The notes beneath the pieces are model-generated. The model worked only from the letters and a program-made list of their open reading frames with translations. It had not been told where the DNA came from and did no database searches. Position numbers and translations under genes: made by a program. Shown one piece after another: positions 51,956-63,143 of a DNA stretch of 64,000 nt (the first letter of the stretch is position 1; the number at the start of each line of letters is the position of its first letter). This DNA is from Novosphingobium sp. EMRT-2 (GTDB lineage: Bacteria > Pseudomonadota > Alphaproteobacteria > Sphingomonadales > Sphingomonadaceae), in assembly GCF_005145025.1 (NCBI RefSeq), contig NZ_CP039695.1:1731501-1795500 (forward strand), written 5' to 3'.

Positions 51956-52432
51956 TCAGTTGCCGTAAGGATAGCCGCGCGGATCGCCGCGATAGCCGTC
52001 CCGGTAGTCGCCGCCGTAGCCGTTGTTGTAGCCCTGCCCGTTATAACCCTGCCCGTTGTAGCCGTCCCGCCCGTAGTAGCCGTTGTCGTTGTAGCCGCGG
52101 CGGGCGTAATAACCCTCGTCGTCGCAGGGCCGGCCGTTCTGATCATAGCGGCGACCGTCGCGGTCCCAGTAATAGCCATCGCGCCAGGTCCAGCCGCGAT
52201 CGCGGTAGCGGTCGTGCTTGTTGCTGTTGGCGCTCGAGGCGATCAGCGCGCCGATGGCGATGCCGACGATCCCGCCGACGATAGCGGCGCCCGTGGCGTC
52301 GCCACCCCCGCGATGATAACCGCCGCCATAGCCGCCGCCGTAATAGGGACGGGCCGAGGCCGGCGCGACGCTGCCGAACGTGGTGGCGGCCAACGCGGTG
52401 GCGAGGATCGCCTTCTTCGCGAATTGCATCAT
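51956..52432 (-). CDS. Secreted Tyr/Gly/Asp-rich protein with glycine zipper (paralog B)
   Basis: The 158-residue paralog of the gene at 51358 has the same plan: signal peptide (ASA-RP), YYGGGYGGGYHRGGGD, glycine zipper (TGAAIVGGIVGIAIGALIAS), then a long low-complexity tail. The tail differs. It is Asp/Arg/Asn/Tyr-rich with repeated GYN and GYYGRDGYNGQGYNGQGYN units instead of Pro/Ala. A CDDEG motif holds the only mature Cys. GGGAGAA precedes the double ATG (52432 or 52429). The variable, repeat-rich tails suggest surface exposure. Function is unknown. Confidence 0.65.
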   Translation of the reverse strand: MMQFAKKAILATALAATTFGSVAPASARPYYGGGYGGGYHRGGGDATGAAIVGGIVGIAIGALIASSANSNKHDRYRDRGWTWRDGYYWDRDGRRYDQNGRPCDDEGYYARRGYNDNGYYGRDGYNGQGYNGQGYNNGYGGDYRDGYRGDPRGYPYGN

Positions 52433-52716
52433 GAGCGTTCTCCCGGCACGGTCCCTGGAAAGCCCCGTGCCTTCCCCGATGTGCCGCCGTGGGAAGCGGT
52501 CTAGGCGATTCGCGCTGAACGAAACCGGAAAGGAACTGGCAGCTTTCGTTCAGGTTCATTCCGGATTTGATGAACAACTGCACGACCGGAGGGACGGCGG
52601 AAATTGTGTGCGTTTTGGCGGTACGGGTTGCGTTGCGGCAAATAACTCGCCCTACTTCAACAGGGTTAAGCGGGTTCGCCGATGGCGTGCGCCCGCCGGT
52701 ACGGGGGCAAAGACGC

Positions 52717-55518
52717 ATGGGCAGAATCGGTTTGGCGGGTGTTTCGGCAATGGCGTCCGTGCTGGTGGCGCAATCCGCCGTCGCCAGCGAAACGCCGCTG
52801 TATCAACCTTCGCCCGCCTGGATTCACCCGGTTTCGCTGCCCGCGACGCTGGCGAGCGACAGTGCGTTCGCGCCGCTCTACGACTGGCAGGTGCGGATCG
52901 CCGATGGCCGGGTGTGGAGCTATTTCGACATCACGGTCAAAATGACCAACGCCGAAACGATCGCCAGCAACTCCACGCTCGCGCTGCCATGGCTGCCGGA
53001 CAAGGGCGATCTCATCGTTCATGAAGTCGCGATCATCCGCAACGGCGCCACGATCGATCTGCTCAAGGACGGCAAGCGGTTCGATGTCCTGCGGCGCGAA
53101 CAGCAGCTGGAACAGCGCCAGATCACCGGTCTCCTGACCGCCACGATGGAGCCTGAGGGCCTCCAGATCGGCGATACCCTGCGCGTGCGCGCGTCCGTCA
53201 CCACGCTGGACAAGGCGCTGGGCGATCGCGCGCAGTGGCAGGCGCCGCTGATCGCATTGCCGGCCAAGACCAGCGGCGCGACGATGGCCCTGAGCTTCCC
53301 GTCGAAGCGGCCACCGCGCTGGCAGATCGTGGGCGCCACCCCGCAGACCACCACGGTCACCCGAGATGGCTTCACCACCGTATCCGTGGCGCTGCCCACG
53401 CCGAAGAAACCGGAGATGCCCGGAGACGCGCCTTTGCGCTTCCGTCAGCCCGCTTTCATCGAAGCCTCCGATTTCGCGTCCTGGAGCGATGTCTCGAAAG
53501 TGATGAGCCCGCTGTTCGCTACGGAAGGCAAGATCGAGAAGGACGGAGCGCTGGCGGCGGAAATCGAATCGATCCGCAAGGCCAGCGCCGACCCGCTGAC
53601 GCAGGCGGCCCTGGCGCTGCGCAGCGTACAGGACAAGATCCGCTATGTCGCCGTTCAGATGAACGGCGGCAACTATGTTCCGCAGGCACCGGAGCGGACC
53701 TGGTCGATACGGTATGGCGATTGCAAGGCCAAGACGCTGCTGCTGCTGGCGATGCTGCGCGCGCTGCAGATCGATGCCGAGCCGGTTCTCGCCAGCGCGA
53801 CGATGGACGATCTGGTGCCGCAGCACTTGCCGTCGGCGGGCGCCTTCGACCACGTTTTCGTGCGCGCACGCATCGGCGGTCGATCGGTCTGGCTCGACGG
53901 GACGGACACGGGCACGCGCCTGCCCGATCTCGGCGACACGCCGGCGATGCGGCAGGTGTTGCCGCTGCGCACGGACGGGGCGGAGCTCGAAGCGATCGAG
54001 CGAACCGCGCCCGCGCGCCCTACGGTCGATATCACGCTGGACATCGATGAAAGCACCAGCACCGATTTGCCCTCGCTGACGCAGGTCAACGCCGTCTTCC
54101 GGGGCGGCACGGCCATGCTGATGAATACCGCCCGGGAACAACTGGCGGAAAAGGAACACGAACAGTTCCTCGAAACGATGCTGCAACGGCTGCTTGGCGA
54201 AGGGCAGTTCGTCGATCTCGCGTCCAAGCCCGATCCAGACCTCGGGACGGTGGCCGTGTCCGGCAAGGCCGTGTTCACGACGCCGTGGACCACCGAGGAC
54301 CACGTGCGCAAACGGCAGGTTGCGCGCCTGAGCGGGGACCAGGAATTCAGCCCCGACCGCGCGCGCACGTCCTGGGCGAATATCCCGGTAACGACCGGCA
54401 CGCCGGATCGCATGCACTACAAGGCCCGCATCCGCCTGCCGGAAGATGGCCGGGGCCTGACGGTCGAAGGCGAACGCCATCTCGATACCGAGGTGGCCGG
54501 GCGGCACCTGCAGCGCAGCCTCTCGCTGGAGGGCGCCGTGCTGACCCTGGACGAAACGATGACCATGGCCGGCACCGAAGTGGCGCCTTCCGCCGTGGCC
54601 GGCGAACGGGACCGGGCGGCCGCCGTCAGCGCGCACGCGCCACGGCTGATCGCGCCGCTCGACACGCGGCGCCGCTGGCAGTTGACCGACGCGGTGGCGC
54701 GCGCCTCGTCCCAGATCGCCGGCATCAACGCCGTCTATGAACGCGCGATCGCCACCGCCGAAGCCGACGACATGGTGCCCTGGAGCAACCGGGCCAACTA
54801 TCGCAAGGGCATAGGCGACTGGAAGGGCGCCATCGCCGATCTTTCGCACGTGATCGCCACCCACCCGTCGGTCGACGATTACCTCGTGCGCGCCGACATC
54901 TACGATACCGTCGGCGATTATGCCGCGGCCGAGAAAGATGCCGATGCGGCACGGGCGCTTGATCCGTCATCGACCGCCGCGATCGGCCGGTTCGCCTACT
55001 ATGCGGCGAAACAGGGCAAGGTGGACAATGCGCTGGCCCTGCTGGACGAAAAGATCGCGCTCGGCGGCCAGACGCGCTTCGACTACCAGATGTCGCGCGC
55101 GCAAATTCTCGGCGAGTTCGGTGATCCGGCGGCGGCGATCGGGCAATACGACGCGCTGATCGTGCAGAAGCCGGGCAAGCCCAGCCTGCTGAACGGGCGC
55201 TGCTGGACCAAGGCGCTGCGGCAGGTCCAGATCGATACCGCGCTGAAGGATTGCACCAGCGCCATCGAACTGAGCGACGACACTTCCGAAATCCTCGACA
55301 GCCGCGCGGTCGTCTGGCTCCGGCTCGGCAAGTTCACCGAAGCGCTGGCCGATATCGACGCCGCGCTGGTCCAGTCGCCCGGCCTGGCGCAGAGCCGCTA
55401 CATCCGCAGCCTGATCCTGCGGCGTCTGGACCGCGGGGCCGAGGCCAACAGCGAACGCGAACAGGCCCTGCGCATCCTGCCCATGGTCGAAAAGGAATAC
55501 CACCGCTACGCGCTGTAG
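52717..55518 (+). CDS. DUF3857/transglutaminase-like/TPR protein
   Basis: The 933-residue exported protein has a signal peptide (cleavage near AVA-SE, about residue 24) and a DUF3857 beta-domain (about 45-240). A transglutaminase-like core follows with the triad Cys in RYGDCKAKTLLLLAML (about 344), His in AFDHVFVRARIGG and Asp in WLDGTDTGTR. After a beta-rich middle, the last 260 residues carry tetratricopeptide repeats (GIGDWKGAIADLSHVIATHP; EFGDPAAAIGQYDALIVQKP; LGKFTEALADIDAALVQSPG). This architecture occurs in many Bacteroidetes and sphingomonads. A periplasmic protease or crosslinking role is suggested but unproven. ATG 52717 has GGGGG about 10 nt upstream. Confidence 0.85.
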   Translation: MGRIGLAGVSAMASVLVAQSAVASETPLYQPSPAWIHPVSLPATLASDSAFAPLYDWQVRIADGRVWSYFDITVKMTNAETIASNSTLALPWLPDKGDLIVHEVAIIRNGATIDLLKDGKRFDVLRREQQLEQRQITGLLTATMEPEGLQIGDTLRVRASVTTLDKALGDRAQWQAPLIALPAKTSGATMALSFPSKRPPRWQIVGATPQTTTVTRDGFTTVSVALPTPKKPEMPGDAPLRFRQPAFIEASDFASWSDVSKVMSPLFATEGKIEKDGALAAEIESIRKASADPLTQAALALRSVQDKIRYVAVQMNGGNYVPQAPERTWSIRYGDCKAKTLLLLAMLRALQIDAEPVLASATMDDLVPQHLPSAGAFDHVFVRARIGGRSVWLDGTDTGTRLPDLGDTPAMRQVLPLRTDGAELEAIERTAPARPTVDITLDIDESTSTDLPSLTQVNAVFRGGTAMLMNTAREQLAEKEHEQFLETMLQRLLGEGQFVDLASKPDPDLGTVAVSGKAVFTTPWTTEDHVRKRQVARLSGDQEFSPDRARTSWANIPVTTGTPDRMHYKARIRLPEDGRGLTVEGERHLDTEVAGRHLQRSLSLEGAVLTLDETMTMAGTEVAPSAVAGERDRAAAVSAHAPRLIAPLDTRRRWQLTDAVARASSQIAGINAVYERAIATAEADDMVPWSNRANYRKGIGDWKGAIADLSHVIATHPSVDDYLVRADIYDTVGDYAAAEKDADAARALDPSSTAAIGRFAYYAAKQGKVDNALALLDEKIALGGQTRFDYQMSRAQILGEFGDPAAAIGQYDALIVQKPGKPSLLNGRCWTKALRQVQIDTALKDCTSAIELSDDTSEILDSRAVVWLRLGKFTEALADIDAALVQSPGLAQSRYIRSLILRRLDRGAEANSEREQALRILPMVEKEYHRYAL

Positions 55519-55548
55519 GGGGATTGGGGAGATCGGCCGCAAGTCCTG

Positions 55549-55584
55549 CTCCCCTCCCGCTGGCGGGAGGGGCCGGGGGTGGGC
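55549..55584. repeat. GC-rich palindromic intergenic repeat
   Basis: CCCCTCCCGC (55551-55560) pairs with GCGGGAGGGG (55563-55572) and is followed by CCGGGGGTGGGC. This is the common sphingomonad intergenic motif in which a perfect 10-bp palindrome precedes a G-rich tail. It lies between a TPR gene and typA and may be part of a REP family. Confidence 0.55.
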
Positions 55585-55615
55585 AACACGCCATCGCTTG
55601 CAAACGCCATAACCG

Positions 55616-55651
55616 CGAAAAAGGCGGCAGGACCGAAGTCCCGCCGCCTTT
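55616..55651 (-). terminator. typA terminator with UUCG tetraloop
   Basis: On the minus strand AAAGGCGGC pairs with GCCGCCTTT (nine pairs), with an inner GGAC-TTCG-GTCC stem. The loop is the very stable C(UUCG)G tetraloop, and TTTTTCGC follows. It lies 30 nt beyond the typA stop. Confidence 0.88.
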
Positions 55652-55681
55652 CCTGTATTCCGTTGACCGGGAAACCGTGGC

Positions 55682-57523
<1,842 letters not shown>

Positions 57524-57950
57524 GATGGCGCTTTCGGTAAGGCGGGTGTTCTGGGTTCGGACCCGCGCGCCACTTACAGGGGCAGGCCGGCTCGGGCGCG
57601 CGCTTAGCGGGAATTGTGCGTTGCGGCAAGGACAGTCTGGCGCCGGGCGGGATCGCACCCCCGCTTCGCGCCCCCTGTTACCCCCGCCGCTACCCCCGCT
57701 GTTACCGGCATGCCACAGGCCCGGCCTTAGCCGCCACGCCGCCGGAAAAACATCAAAATGCCGATTGTAACGCGTCCTTCAGGCTCATATTGGTCCATCC
57801 CAGAAGGGATGAGGGGTGTCGATTTCCCGTCGGAATGGACGGAAGGCTTTGTTCCGGGGGCGTTTTTCCCGCCATCTGGTGCCGGCTTCGGCCACGGGCC
57901 TTCCCCGCGCCTGCTCCCGTTACCAGCTCAGCTACAGGATTGGTTGCCAC
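57524..57950. other. 427-nt gap between typA and the TonB receptor
   Basis: No protein-like frame that I trust lies here. It contains C-rich repeats (TGTTACCCCCGCCGCTACCCCC near 57678), and from about 57745 a less GC-rich part with a CATCCC-AGAA-GGGATG hairpin at 57796-57811. It may include the promoters of both divergent genes. I cannot assign -35/-10 elements with confidence. Confidence 0.4.
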
Positions 57951-60692
57951 ATGAAATTTGCCGAACTCGCCCGCGCGGGCCTGCTCGTGGGGGTCTGCGG
58001 TTTCACCATGACGGTGCCCGCCGTCGCTTTCGCGCAAGCCCAGGCCATGCCGCAACAGGCCGCCACCGACGGGGAAGAAGCCCTGCCCGCGCCGGAAGAA
58101 GACGCGAAGCCCGCCACCGACCGTGGGGAAGACACCACGCAGGGCAACGAGATCGTCGTCACCGCGACCAAGCGCGAACAGACGCTGCAGGACGTGCCTG
58201 TTGCCGTCACGGTCACCAGCGCGCAGACGCTCGAACGCGCGCAGATCCGCGATCTCAAGGATCTCGCCAGCGTGGTGCCCTCGCTGCGCGTCAACCAGCA
58301 GCAAAGCTCGGCCAATACCAACTTCATCATTCGCGGCTTCGGCAACGGCGCCAACAACGCCGGGATCGAACCGTCGGTCGGCGTGTTCGTCGATGGCGTC
58401 TATCGCTCGCGCTCGGCCGCGCAGATCGGCGATTTTCCCGATGTGCAGCGGATCGAGGTGCTGCGCGGACCGCAATCCACGCTGTTCGGCAAGAACGCGT
58501 CGGCCGGTGTCGTCTCCGTGGTCACGCAGGCGCCCCAGTTCAAGTTCGGCGGCAATCTGGAGGCGACCTACGGCAATTACGATGCCGTGGTGCTCAAGGG
58601 CGTGGTCACCGGCCCGGTGGCCGATAACGTCGCGGTCAGCCTGGCCGGCGGCTACAACAAGCGCGATGGTTACATCCACGATCTGGGCACCGGGCACACC
58701 CTGAACGACCGCAACCGCTGGTTCGTGCGCGGGCAGGCGCTGTGGGAAGCAAGCCCCGCCCTGCGCGTGCGGATCATCGGCGATTACAGCCGCATCAACG
58801 AGAACTGCTGCGCCGCGATCAATCTCCAGCCTTCGGCCGCCACCACGGCGATCCGCGCGCTGGGCGGCAAGGTCAACAACGCGGCGGACCGCTATGCCGA
58901 CGTGACCTACAGCAACTTCGATTCGCCCAACGACATCCGCAACTGGGGCCTTTCGGCGCAGGCCGACTATGACCTCGGCCCGCTGACCTTCACCTCGATC
59001 ACCGCCTACCGCCGCACGGATGCGGTGACCAACCAGGATTCGGACTTCACCAGCGCCGACCTCCTCGGCGAGAATTCGCAAGACCTGCGGATCAAGACCT
59101 TCACCCAGGAATTCCGCGTCGCGACCAATATCGAAGGTCCGCTGAACTTCATGCTGGGCGGGTTCTATTTCAACGAGAAGATCGACCAGTCCAACCGCGT
59201 CGCCTATGGTTCGCAGTATCGCCCCTATGCCGATCTGCTGATCCGCTCGGGCACCGGCGGCGCACTGAACGCCTCCTCGCTGGAAGCGACGATCAGCGGG
59301 CTGACCGGCCAGAACTACGCCGGCCGCTTCTTCGGCGCCGGACAAGGGCTGGACGAACGCTATCGCCTGAAGAACGAGGCGTTCTCGATCTTCGCGCAGG
59401 CCGATTTCAAGGTGCACGATCGCCTGACCATCACCGGCGGCATCAACTTCACCCGCGATACCAAGCATTTCTCCGCGCAGGTCGCGTCGAGCGACGTGTT
59501 CTCGGGCCTGTCGCTGGCGGACATCGGCCAGACCGGGCTGACGCAACAGTATCTCGCCACGGCGGTCGGCACCGCGCTGGGCCTGGGCGCGGCGGCCAAT
59601 GCCGCGCAGATCCAGGGCTTCGCCACGGCCCAGCCCGGCATCTTCGGCACGCTACGTACGCAGGCGGCCGCGTTCGGCGCGGCCAATGCCAACCTCACGC
59701 CCGCGCAGGCGGCGGCCAGCGGCAATCCCGGGCTGGTCGGCAACCCGCTGCTCGCGCTCAAGAGCCTCCAGTTCCTGCCGCCGTTCCTGGGCGTGCCCAA
59801 CGGCGTGGAGCCGGGCCGCACCAGCGACAGCAAGTTCACCTATACCGCGCGGATCGCCTACGATCTGACGCGGCGGATCAACTTCTACGCCAGCTTCGCC
59901 ACCGGCTTCAAAGCCAGTTCGATCAACCTTTCGCGCGATAGCCGGCCGGCCGCCTCGGACGCGGTGGCGCTGGCCGCCGCCGGGCTGACACAGGTCAACC
60001 AGACTTACGGCAGCCGCTTCGCCGGGCCGGAAAGCTCGACGGTGCTGGAACTCGGCCTCAAGGCCAACTGGGGGCTGGTAACGATGAACGTCGCCGCCTT
60101 CCGCCAGTCGATCAAGGGCTTCCAGTCCAACATCTTCACCGGCACCGGCTTCTACCTGTCGAACGCCGGCAAGGAAACGGTGCAGGGCCTGGAATTCGAA
60201 GGCACCGCGCGGCCGGCGCGCGGCGTCCAGCTGTCGATGGCGGTGACCTACCTCGATCCCAAGTACGACAGCTTCGGCCTTTCGGCGGTGGGCGATCTTT
60301 CGGGCACGCGCCCGGCGGGGATTCCCTCGATCTCGGCCACCTGGGGCGCGCAGATCGACCATGCCTTCCCCAACGACGATCACCTGATCCTGCGCGGCGA
60401 TTTCCACTACGAAACGCAGGTGCAGATCCAGGAAGGCCTGCCCGGCTTCCTTTCGGGTGGCACCGACGCAGCGATCGCGGCGGCGCGGCCCTTCACGCGC
60501 GAGGTGAGCGAACTCAACGGCTCGCTCACCTGGGCGATGCGCAACGGCATCGAGCTGTCGGTCTGGGGCCGCAACATCCTCAACCACCGCTGGCTGCTCA
60601 ACATTTTCGATTCGGTGGCGCAGCCCGGCTCGATTTCGGGCTACGTCAACCAGCCGCGCACCTGGGGCGGCACGGTGCGCTACCGGTTCTGA
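57951..60692 (+). CDS. TonB-dependent outer-membrane receptor
   Basis: The 913-residue protein has a signal peptide (cleavage near AFAQ, about residue 28), an acidic spacer and the TonB box EIVVTATKR (67-75). The plug follows, with FIIRGFGNGANN, VGVFVDGVYRSR and IEVLRGPQSTLFGKNASAG. The barrel ends with GSISGYVNQPRTWGGTVRYRF, and the terminal Phe is the usual barrel-assembly signal. Its style fits the large sphingomonad family that imports siderophores, sugars or aromatic breakdown products, but no neighbour suggests a substrate. The only cysteine pair is in NENCCAAIN, as in many such receptors. ATG 57951 is preceded by ACAGGA. Confidence 0.92.
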   Translation: MKFAELARAGLLVGVCGFTMTVPAVAFAQAQAMPQQAATDGEEALPAPEEDAKPATDRGEDTTQGNEIVVTATKREQTLQDVPVAVTVTSAQTLERAQIRDLKDLASVVPSLRVNQQQSSANTNFIIRGFGNGANNAGIEPSVGVFVDGVYRSRSAAQIGDFPDVQRIEVLRGPQSTLFGKNASAGVVSVVTQAPQFKFGGNLEATYGNYDAVVLKGVVTGPVADNVAVSLAGGYNKRDGYIHDLGTGHTLNDRNRWFVRGQALWEASPALRVRIIGDYSRINENCCAAINLQPSAATTAIRALGGKVNNAADRYADVTYSNFDSPNDIRNWGLSAQADYDLGPLTFTSITAYRRTDAVTNQDSDFTSADLLGENSQDLRIKTFTQEFRVATNIEGPLNFMLGGFYFNEKIDQSNRVAYGSQYRPYADLLIRSGTGGALNASSLEATISGLTGQNYAGRFFGAGQGLDERYRLKNEAFSIFAQADFKVHDRLTITGGINFTRDTKHFSAQVASSDVFSGLSLADIGQTGLTQQYLATAVGTALGLGAAANAAQIQGFATAQPGIFGTLRTQAAAFGAANANLTPAQAAASGNPGLVGNPLLALKSLQFLPPFLGVPNGVEPGRTSDSKFTYTARIAYDLTRRINFYASFATGFKASSINLSRDSRPAASDAVALAAAGLTQVNQTYGSRFAGPESSTVLELGLKANWGLVTMNVAAFRQSIKGFQSNIFTGTGFYLSNAGKETVQGLEFEGTARPARGVQLSMAVTYLDPKYDSFGLSAVGDLSGTRPAGIPSISATWGAQIDHAFPNDDHLILRGDFHYETQVQIQEGLPGFLSGGTDAAIAAARPFTREVSELNGSLTWAMRNGIELSVWGRNILNHRWLLNIFDSVAQPGSISGYVNQPRTWGGTVRYRF

Positions 60693-60727
60693 AAGACCGC
60701 TCCACAATCGCGCCGATGCGGAGGAGG

Positions 60728-60753
60728 AAAGGGAGGCCGCGGCCTCCCTTTTT
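60728..60753 (+). terminator. Terminator after the TonB receptor gene
   Basis: AAAGGGAGGCC (60728-60738) pairs with GGCCTCCCTTT (60741-60751), and five T residues end at 60753. It lies 35 nt after the stop and separates the receptor from the DUF805 gene. Confidence 0.82.
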
Positions 60754-60835
60754 CTTGCGGACCGCCGGAAATCGTGCGTTTCTCCGCTTTATAGGCCGCC
60801 AGCGTGTCAGAGCGGCCCAAGCAGGGGATTGTCCG

Positions 60836-61252
60836 ATGGAATGGATGTTGATGCCGTACCGGCGCTATGCCGATTTTTCCGGCCGTTCGCGGCGCAAGGA
60901 ATACTGGATGTTTATCCTGTTCACGGCCATCGTCTACGCGGTCGTTTTTTCACTTATGATGGCTGGTGGCTTCAGCTTTTCGCCCGATGGAACACCCTCG
61001 CGGGGGCCACTGTTCTGGCTGGGCGCGCTGCTTCTGGGGTTGTTCGTACTTGGCAGCTTTATCCCGTCGATAGCCGTGCAGGTCCGTCGCTTTCACGATC
61101 AGGACAAGTCCGGCTGGTTCGTGCTGCTGGCCTTCGTGCCATACGTCGGCGGTTTGATCGTGCTGATCTTCATGTGCATCGAAGGCACGCGCGGCCCCAA
61201 CCGCTTCGGCCCCGATCCCAAGAATCCCAACCAGGCGGACGTTTTCGCCTAA
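60836..61252 (+). CDS. DUF805 family membrane protein
   Basis: The 138-residue protein has MPYRRYADFSGRSRRKEYWM, typical of DUF805, where FSGRxxRxEYW is conserved. Four hydrophobic helices follow, then AVQVRRFHDQDKSGWFVLL and CIEGTRGPNRFGPDPKNP, both near-invariant in the family. Function is unknown. ATG 60836 is chosen because the upstream extension is basic and not conserved in style. Its stop overlaps the convergent MOSC stop by 4 nt. Confidence 0.88.
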   Translation: MEWMLMPYRRYADFSGRSRRKEYWMFILFTAIVYAVVFSLMMAGGFSFSPDGTPSRGPLFWLGALLLGLFVLGSFIPSIAVQVRRFHDQDKSGWFVLLAFVPYVGGLIVLIFMCIEGTRGPNRFGPDPKNPNQADVFA

Positions 61253-62061
61253 AGCACCTCCACCGTGTCCCCGACCGCGATCGCGGCGGGGCCGTCGGGA
61301 ATCGCGTTCTGGCCGAAGACCGGCATCTTCTGCCAGACGCGGCCCATCGCCTTCAGCGTATGCAGCGGTTCGGGGCCGGTGCTTTCGCCGGTCTCCACGT
61401 CCTGCGTGGTAATCACGCAGCGCGTGCAGGGCTTGACCACGCGCAGCGTCAGGCCGCCTACGCGCAGCCGCCGCCAGCCGTCCTCGGCAAAGGCCGCCCC
61501 TGCGCCTTCCAGCACGATGTTCGGCCGGAAACGCGCCATGTCCACCGGCGCATCGAGCCGCGCGTTGAGCGCCGCAAGCGATTCGACCGTGGTCACCAGC
61601 AGCGGAAAGCCATCGGCGAAGCTTACCCGATCGCCCGCCGCGCCATAGTCCGGGTGGACCGGGCGCACCGTTTCCTCGGCCATGTGGACCAGCCGCACCG
61701 GACGCCCGAACAGCGCGGAAAGCCATGCGGCGGCGGCGGGGCCGGCATCGTGGCCAGCCACCTCGTCTCCCCACACGCGCACCGGCAGTTCGGGAGCGCC
61801 CGACAGCGGCACCGGCACGTCCATTTCGCTTGCGGCATCGACACCGGGCACGCGATGGCGCAGGCGCAGCCCGTGCTCCGTGGGCCGAGCCGAAACCAGC
61901 GCCATCGCCGGCAATTCGCGGCGGGTGAGGAAGCGGCCGTCCTCGCGCACCATCATCCAGCGCCGGTCGCCTTCCAGCCCGCGCGACGTGACCATGGCCC
62001 GCGTCATGGCCTCTCCGCCCATCGACTTGACCGGGTAGCGGTGCAGGGAAACCACTTTCAT
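61249..62061 (-). CDS. MOSC-domain protein (MOSC N-terminal plus MOSC)
   Basis: The 270-residue protein has an N-terminal beta-barrel domain (LHRYPVKSMGGEAMTRAMVT with GLEGDRRWMMV) and the MOSC domain. The conserved RFRPNIVLEGAGAAFAEDGW and VKPCTRCVITTQDVETG hold the single important Cys. Relatives mobilise sulfur from molybdenum cofactor or detoxify hydroxylated compounds (YcbX-type). This protein lacks a C-terminal ferredoxin domain. ATG 62061 overlaps the YbaN-type stop (ATGA), so it is translated as the third gene of sufE-ybaN-MOSC. Confidence 0.88.
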   Translation of the reverse strand: MKVVSLHRYPVKSMGGEAMTRAMVTSRGLEGDRRWMMVREDGRFLTRRELPAMALVSARPTEHGLRLRHRVPGVDAASEMDVPVPLSGAPELPVRVWGDEVAGHDAGPAAAAWLSALFGRPVRLVHMAEETVRPVHPDYGAAGDRVSFADGFPLLVTTVESLAALNARLDAPVDMARFRPNIVLEGAGAAFAEDGWRRLRVGGLTLRVVKPCTRCVITTQDVETGESTGPEPLHTLKAMGRVWQKMPVFGQNAIPDGPAAIAVGDTVEVL

Positions 62062-62411
62062 TCCGCGCGCGTCCATATCCAGGTGCCCGAAATCGCCATG
62101 ACCGCCGCCGGGACAAGCACCCAGGGCCAGCCCGCGATCAGGGCGGTGATGCCCACGCTGATCGCCATGGCAATCAGCGCCGCCTTCTTGGCGCGGCGCG
62201 AGATGGCGCGGCGTTCCCGCCACTGGCGCAGCGCGGGGCCATATTTCGGGTGATCGAGCAGGCGCTGTTCCCACGCCGGATTGCCCTTGGCGAAGCAGAA
62301 CGCAGCCAGCAGCAGGAACGGCACGGTCGGCAGCAGCGGCAGGAAGGCTCCCACCGTCCCGATCGCAACGAAGGCAAGGCCGGCCCCCGTCCAGAGATGC
62401 CGGCCCAGCAC
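62058..62411 (-). CDS. YbaN/DUF454 family membrane protein
   Basis: The 117-residue protein has LWTGAGLAFVAIGTVGAFLP with LLPTVPFLLLAAFCFAKGNP, the clear DUF454 signature, then a basic loop and a C-terminal helix pair. Function is unknown. The start is GTG 62411, 4 nt after the sufE stop. Confidence 0.85.
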   Translation of the reverse strand: MLGRHLWTGAGLAFVAIGTVGAFLPLLPTVPFLLLAAFCFAKGNPAWEQRLLDHPKYGPALRQWRERRAISRRAKKAALIAMAISVGITALIAGWPWVLVPAAVMAISGTWIWTRAE

Positions 62412-62415
62412 GGCG

Positions 62416-62829
62416 CTATCCGGCCGCGATCCGAGCGGCGTGTTCGCGCACCAGCGCGATCATGTTGGGCACGCCCTGCGTCCGGTTGGAGGAAAGCTGG
62501 TTCTTCAGGTCGAACGGCGCCAGCCGCGCGGCGATGTCGGTTCCGGCCACGTCCCGCGCCGGCCGGTCCTGCACCGCGGCCAGCACCAGCGCGACGATGC
62601 CCTTGGTGATCGCCGCGTTGCTGTCCGCCAGGAAATGCAGCTTTCCAGCCCCTTCGTTCTCGATGGGATAGACCCAGACGCTGGCCGAACATCCGCGCAC
62701 CAGTGTGGCGTCGGTCTTGAGCGCATCGGGCATCGGCTCCAGTTCGCGCCCCAGTTCGATCAGCAGGCGATAACGTTCGTCGCCATCGAGAAACGCGTAT
62801 TCTTCCAGAATGTCTTCAAGGCTGCGCAT
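62416..62829 (-). CDS. sufE: SufE-like cysteine desulfuration protein
   Basis: The 137-residue protein accepts persulfide sulfur from a cysteine desulfurase (SufS) on Cys47 in TLVRGCSASVWVYP and hands it to the iron-sulfur scaffold. FDLKNQLSSNRTQGVPNMIA is the second family motif. There is no suf operon in this window, so it works with a desulfurase encoded elsewhere. A TTG codon just before the ATG (62832) is an alternative start. Confidence 0.92.
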   Translation of the reverse strand: MRSLEDILEEYAFLDGDERYRLLIELGRELEPMPDALKTDATLVRGCSASVWVYPIENEGAGKLHFLADSNAAITKGIVALVLAAVQDRPARDVAGTDIAARLAPFDLKNQLSSNRTQGVPNMIALVREHAARIAAG

Positions 62830-62883
62830 CAACTGTCTTGCCGTCCACGGTCCGTCTTGCGCGCCGGGATAGGCGCAGGACCG

Positions 62884-63117
62884 TCAGAGGTCCACCCCGC
62901 TTGCGATGGCTTCCAGCTTGCGGATGCGTTCCTTGAGATCGGCCACCTCGATCAGGCCGACCGCCGGCATATCGCCATGGCGGTGCTGGAGTTCCAGCCG
63001 CTTGAAGGCCAGCCAGCCGTTCCAGGCGCGCAGCAGCGCCGCGGCGACGATGACGAGGCCCACCAGCGCGGCGGCGGCGATCAGGGTGGGATCGGTGAAC
63101 AGAGTCGTGTCCGGCAT
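62884..63117 (-). CDS. Small membrane/coiled-coil protein 4 of a tandem array
   Basis: The 77-residue product has one N-terminal helix (TLIAAAALVGLVIVAAALLRA), then WNGWLAFKRLELQHRHGD and a C-terminal helix LKERIRKLEAIASG. LAFKRLELQ resembles LAFKEREMEL in array member 2. It is the most divergent member and lacks the LERIVTD motif. sufE follows 54 nt downstream. Function is unknown. Confidence 0.6.
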   Translation of the reverse strand: MPDTTLFTDPTLIAAAALVGLVIVAAALLRAWNGWLAFKRLELQHRHGDMPAVGLIEVADLKERIRKLEAIASGVDL

Positions 63118-63143
63118 GTTCGTTCTCCGGTAGGGCGGGCGCG

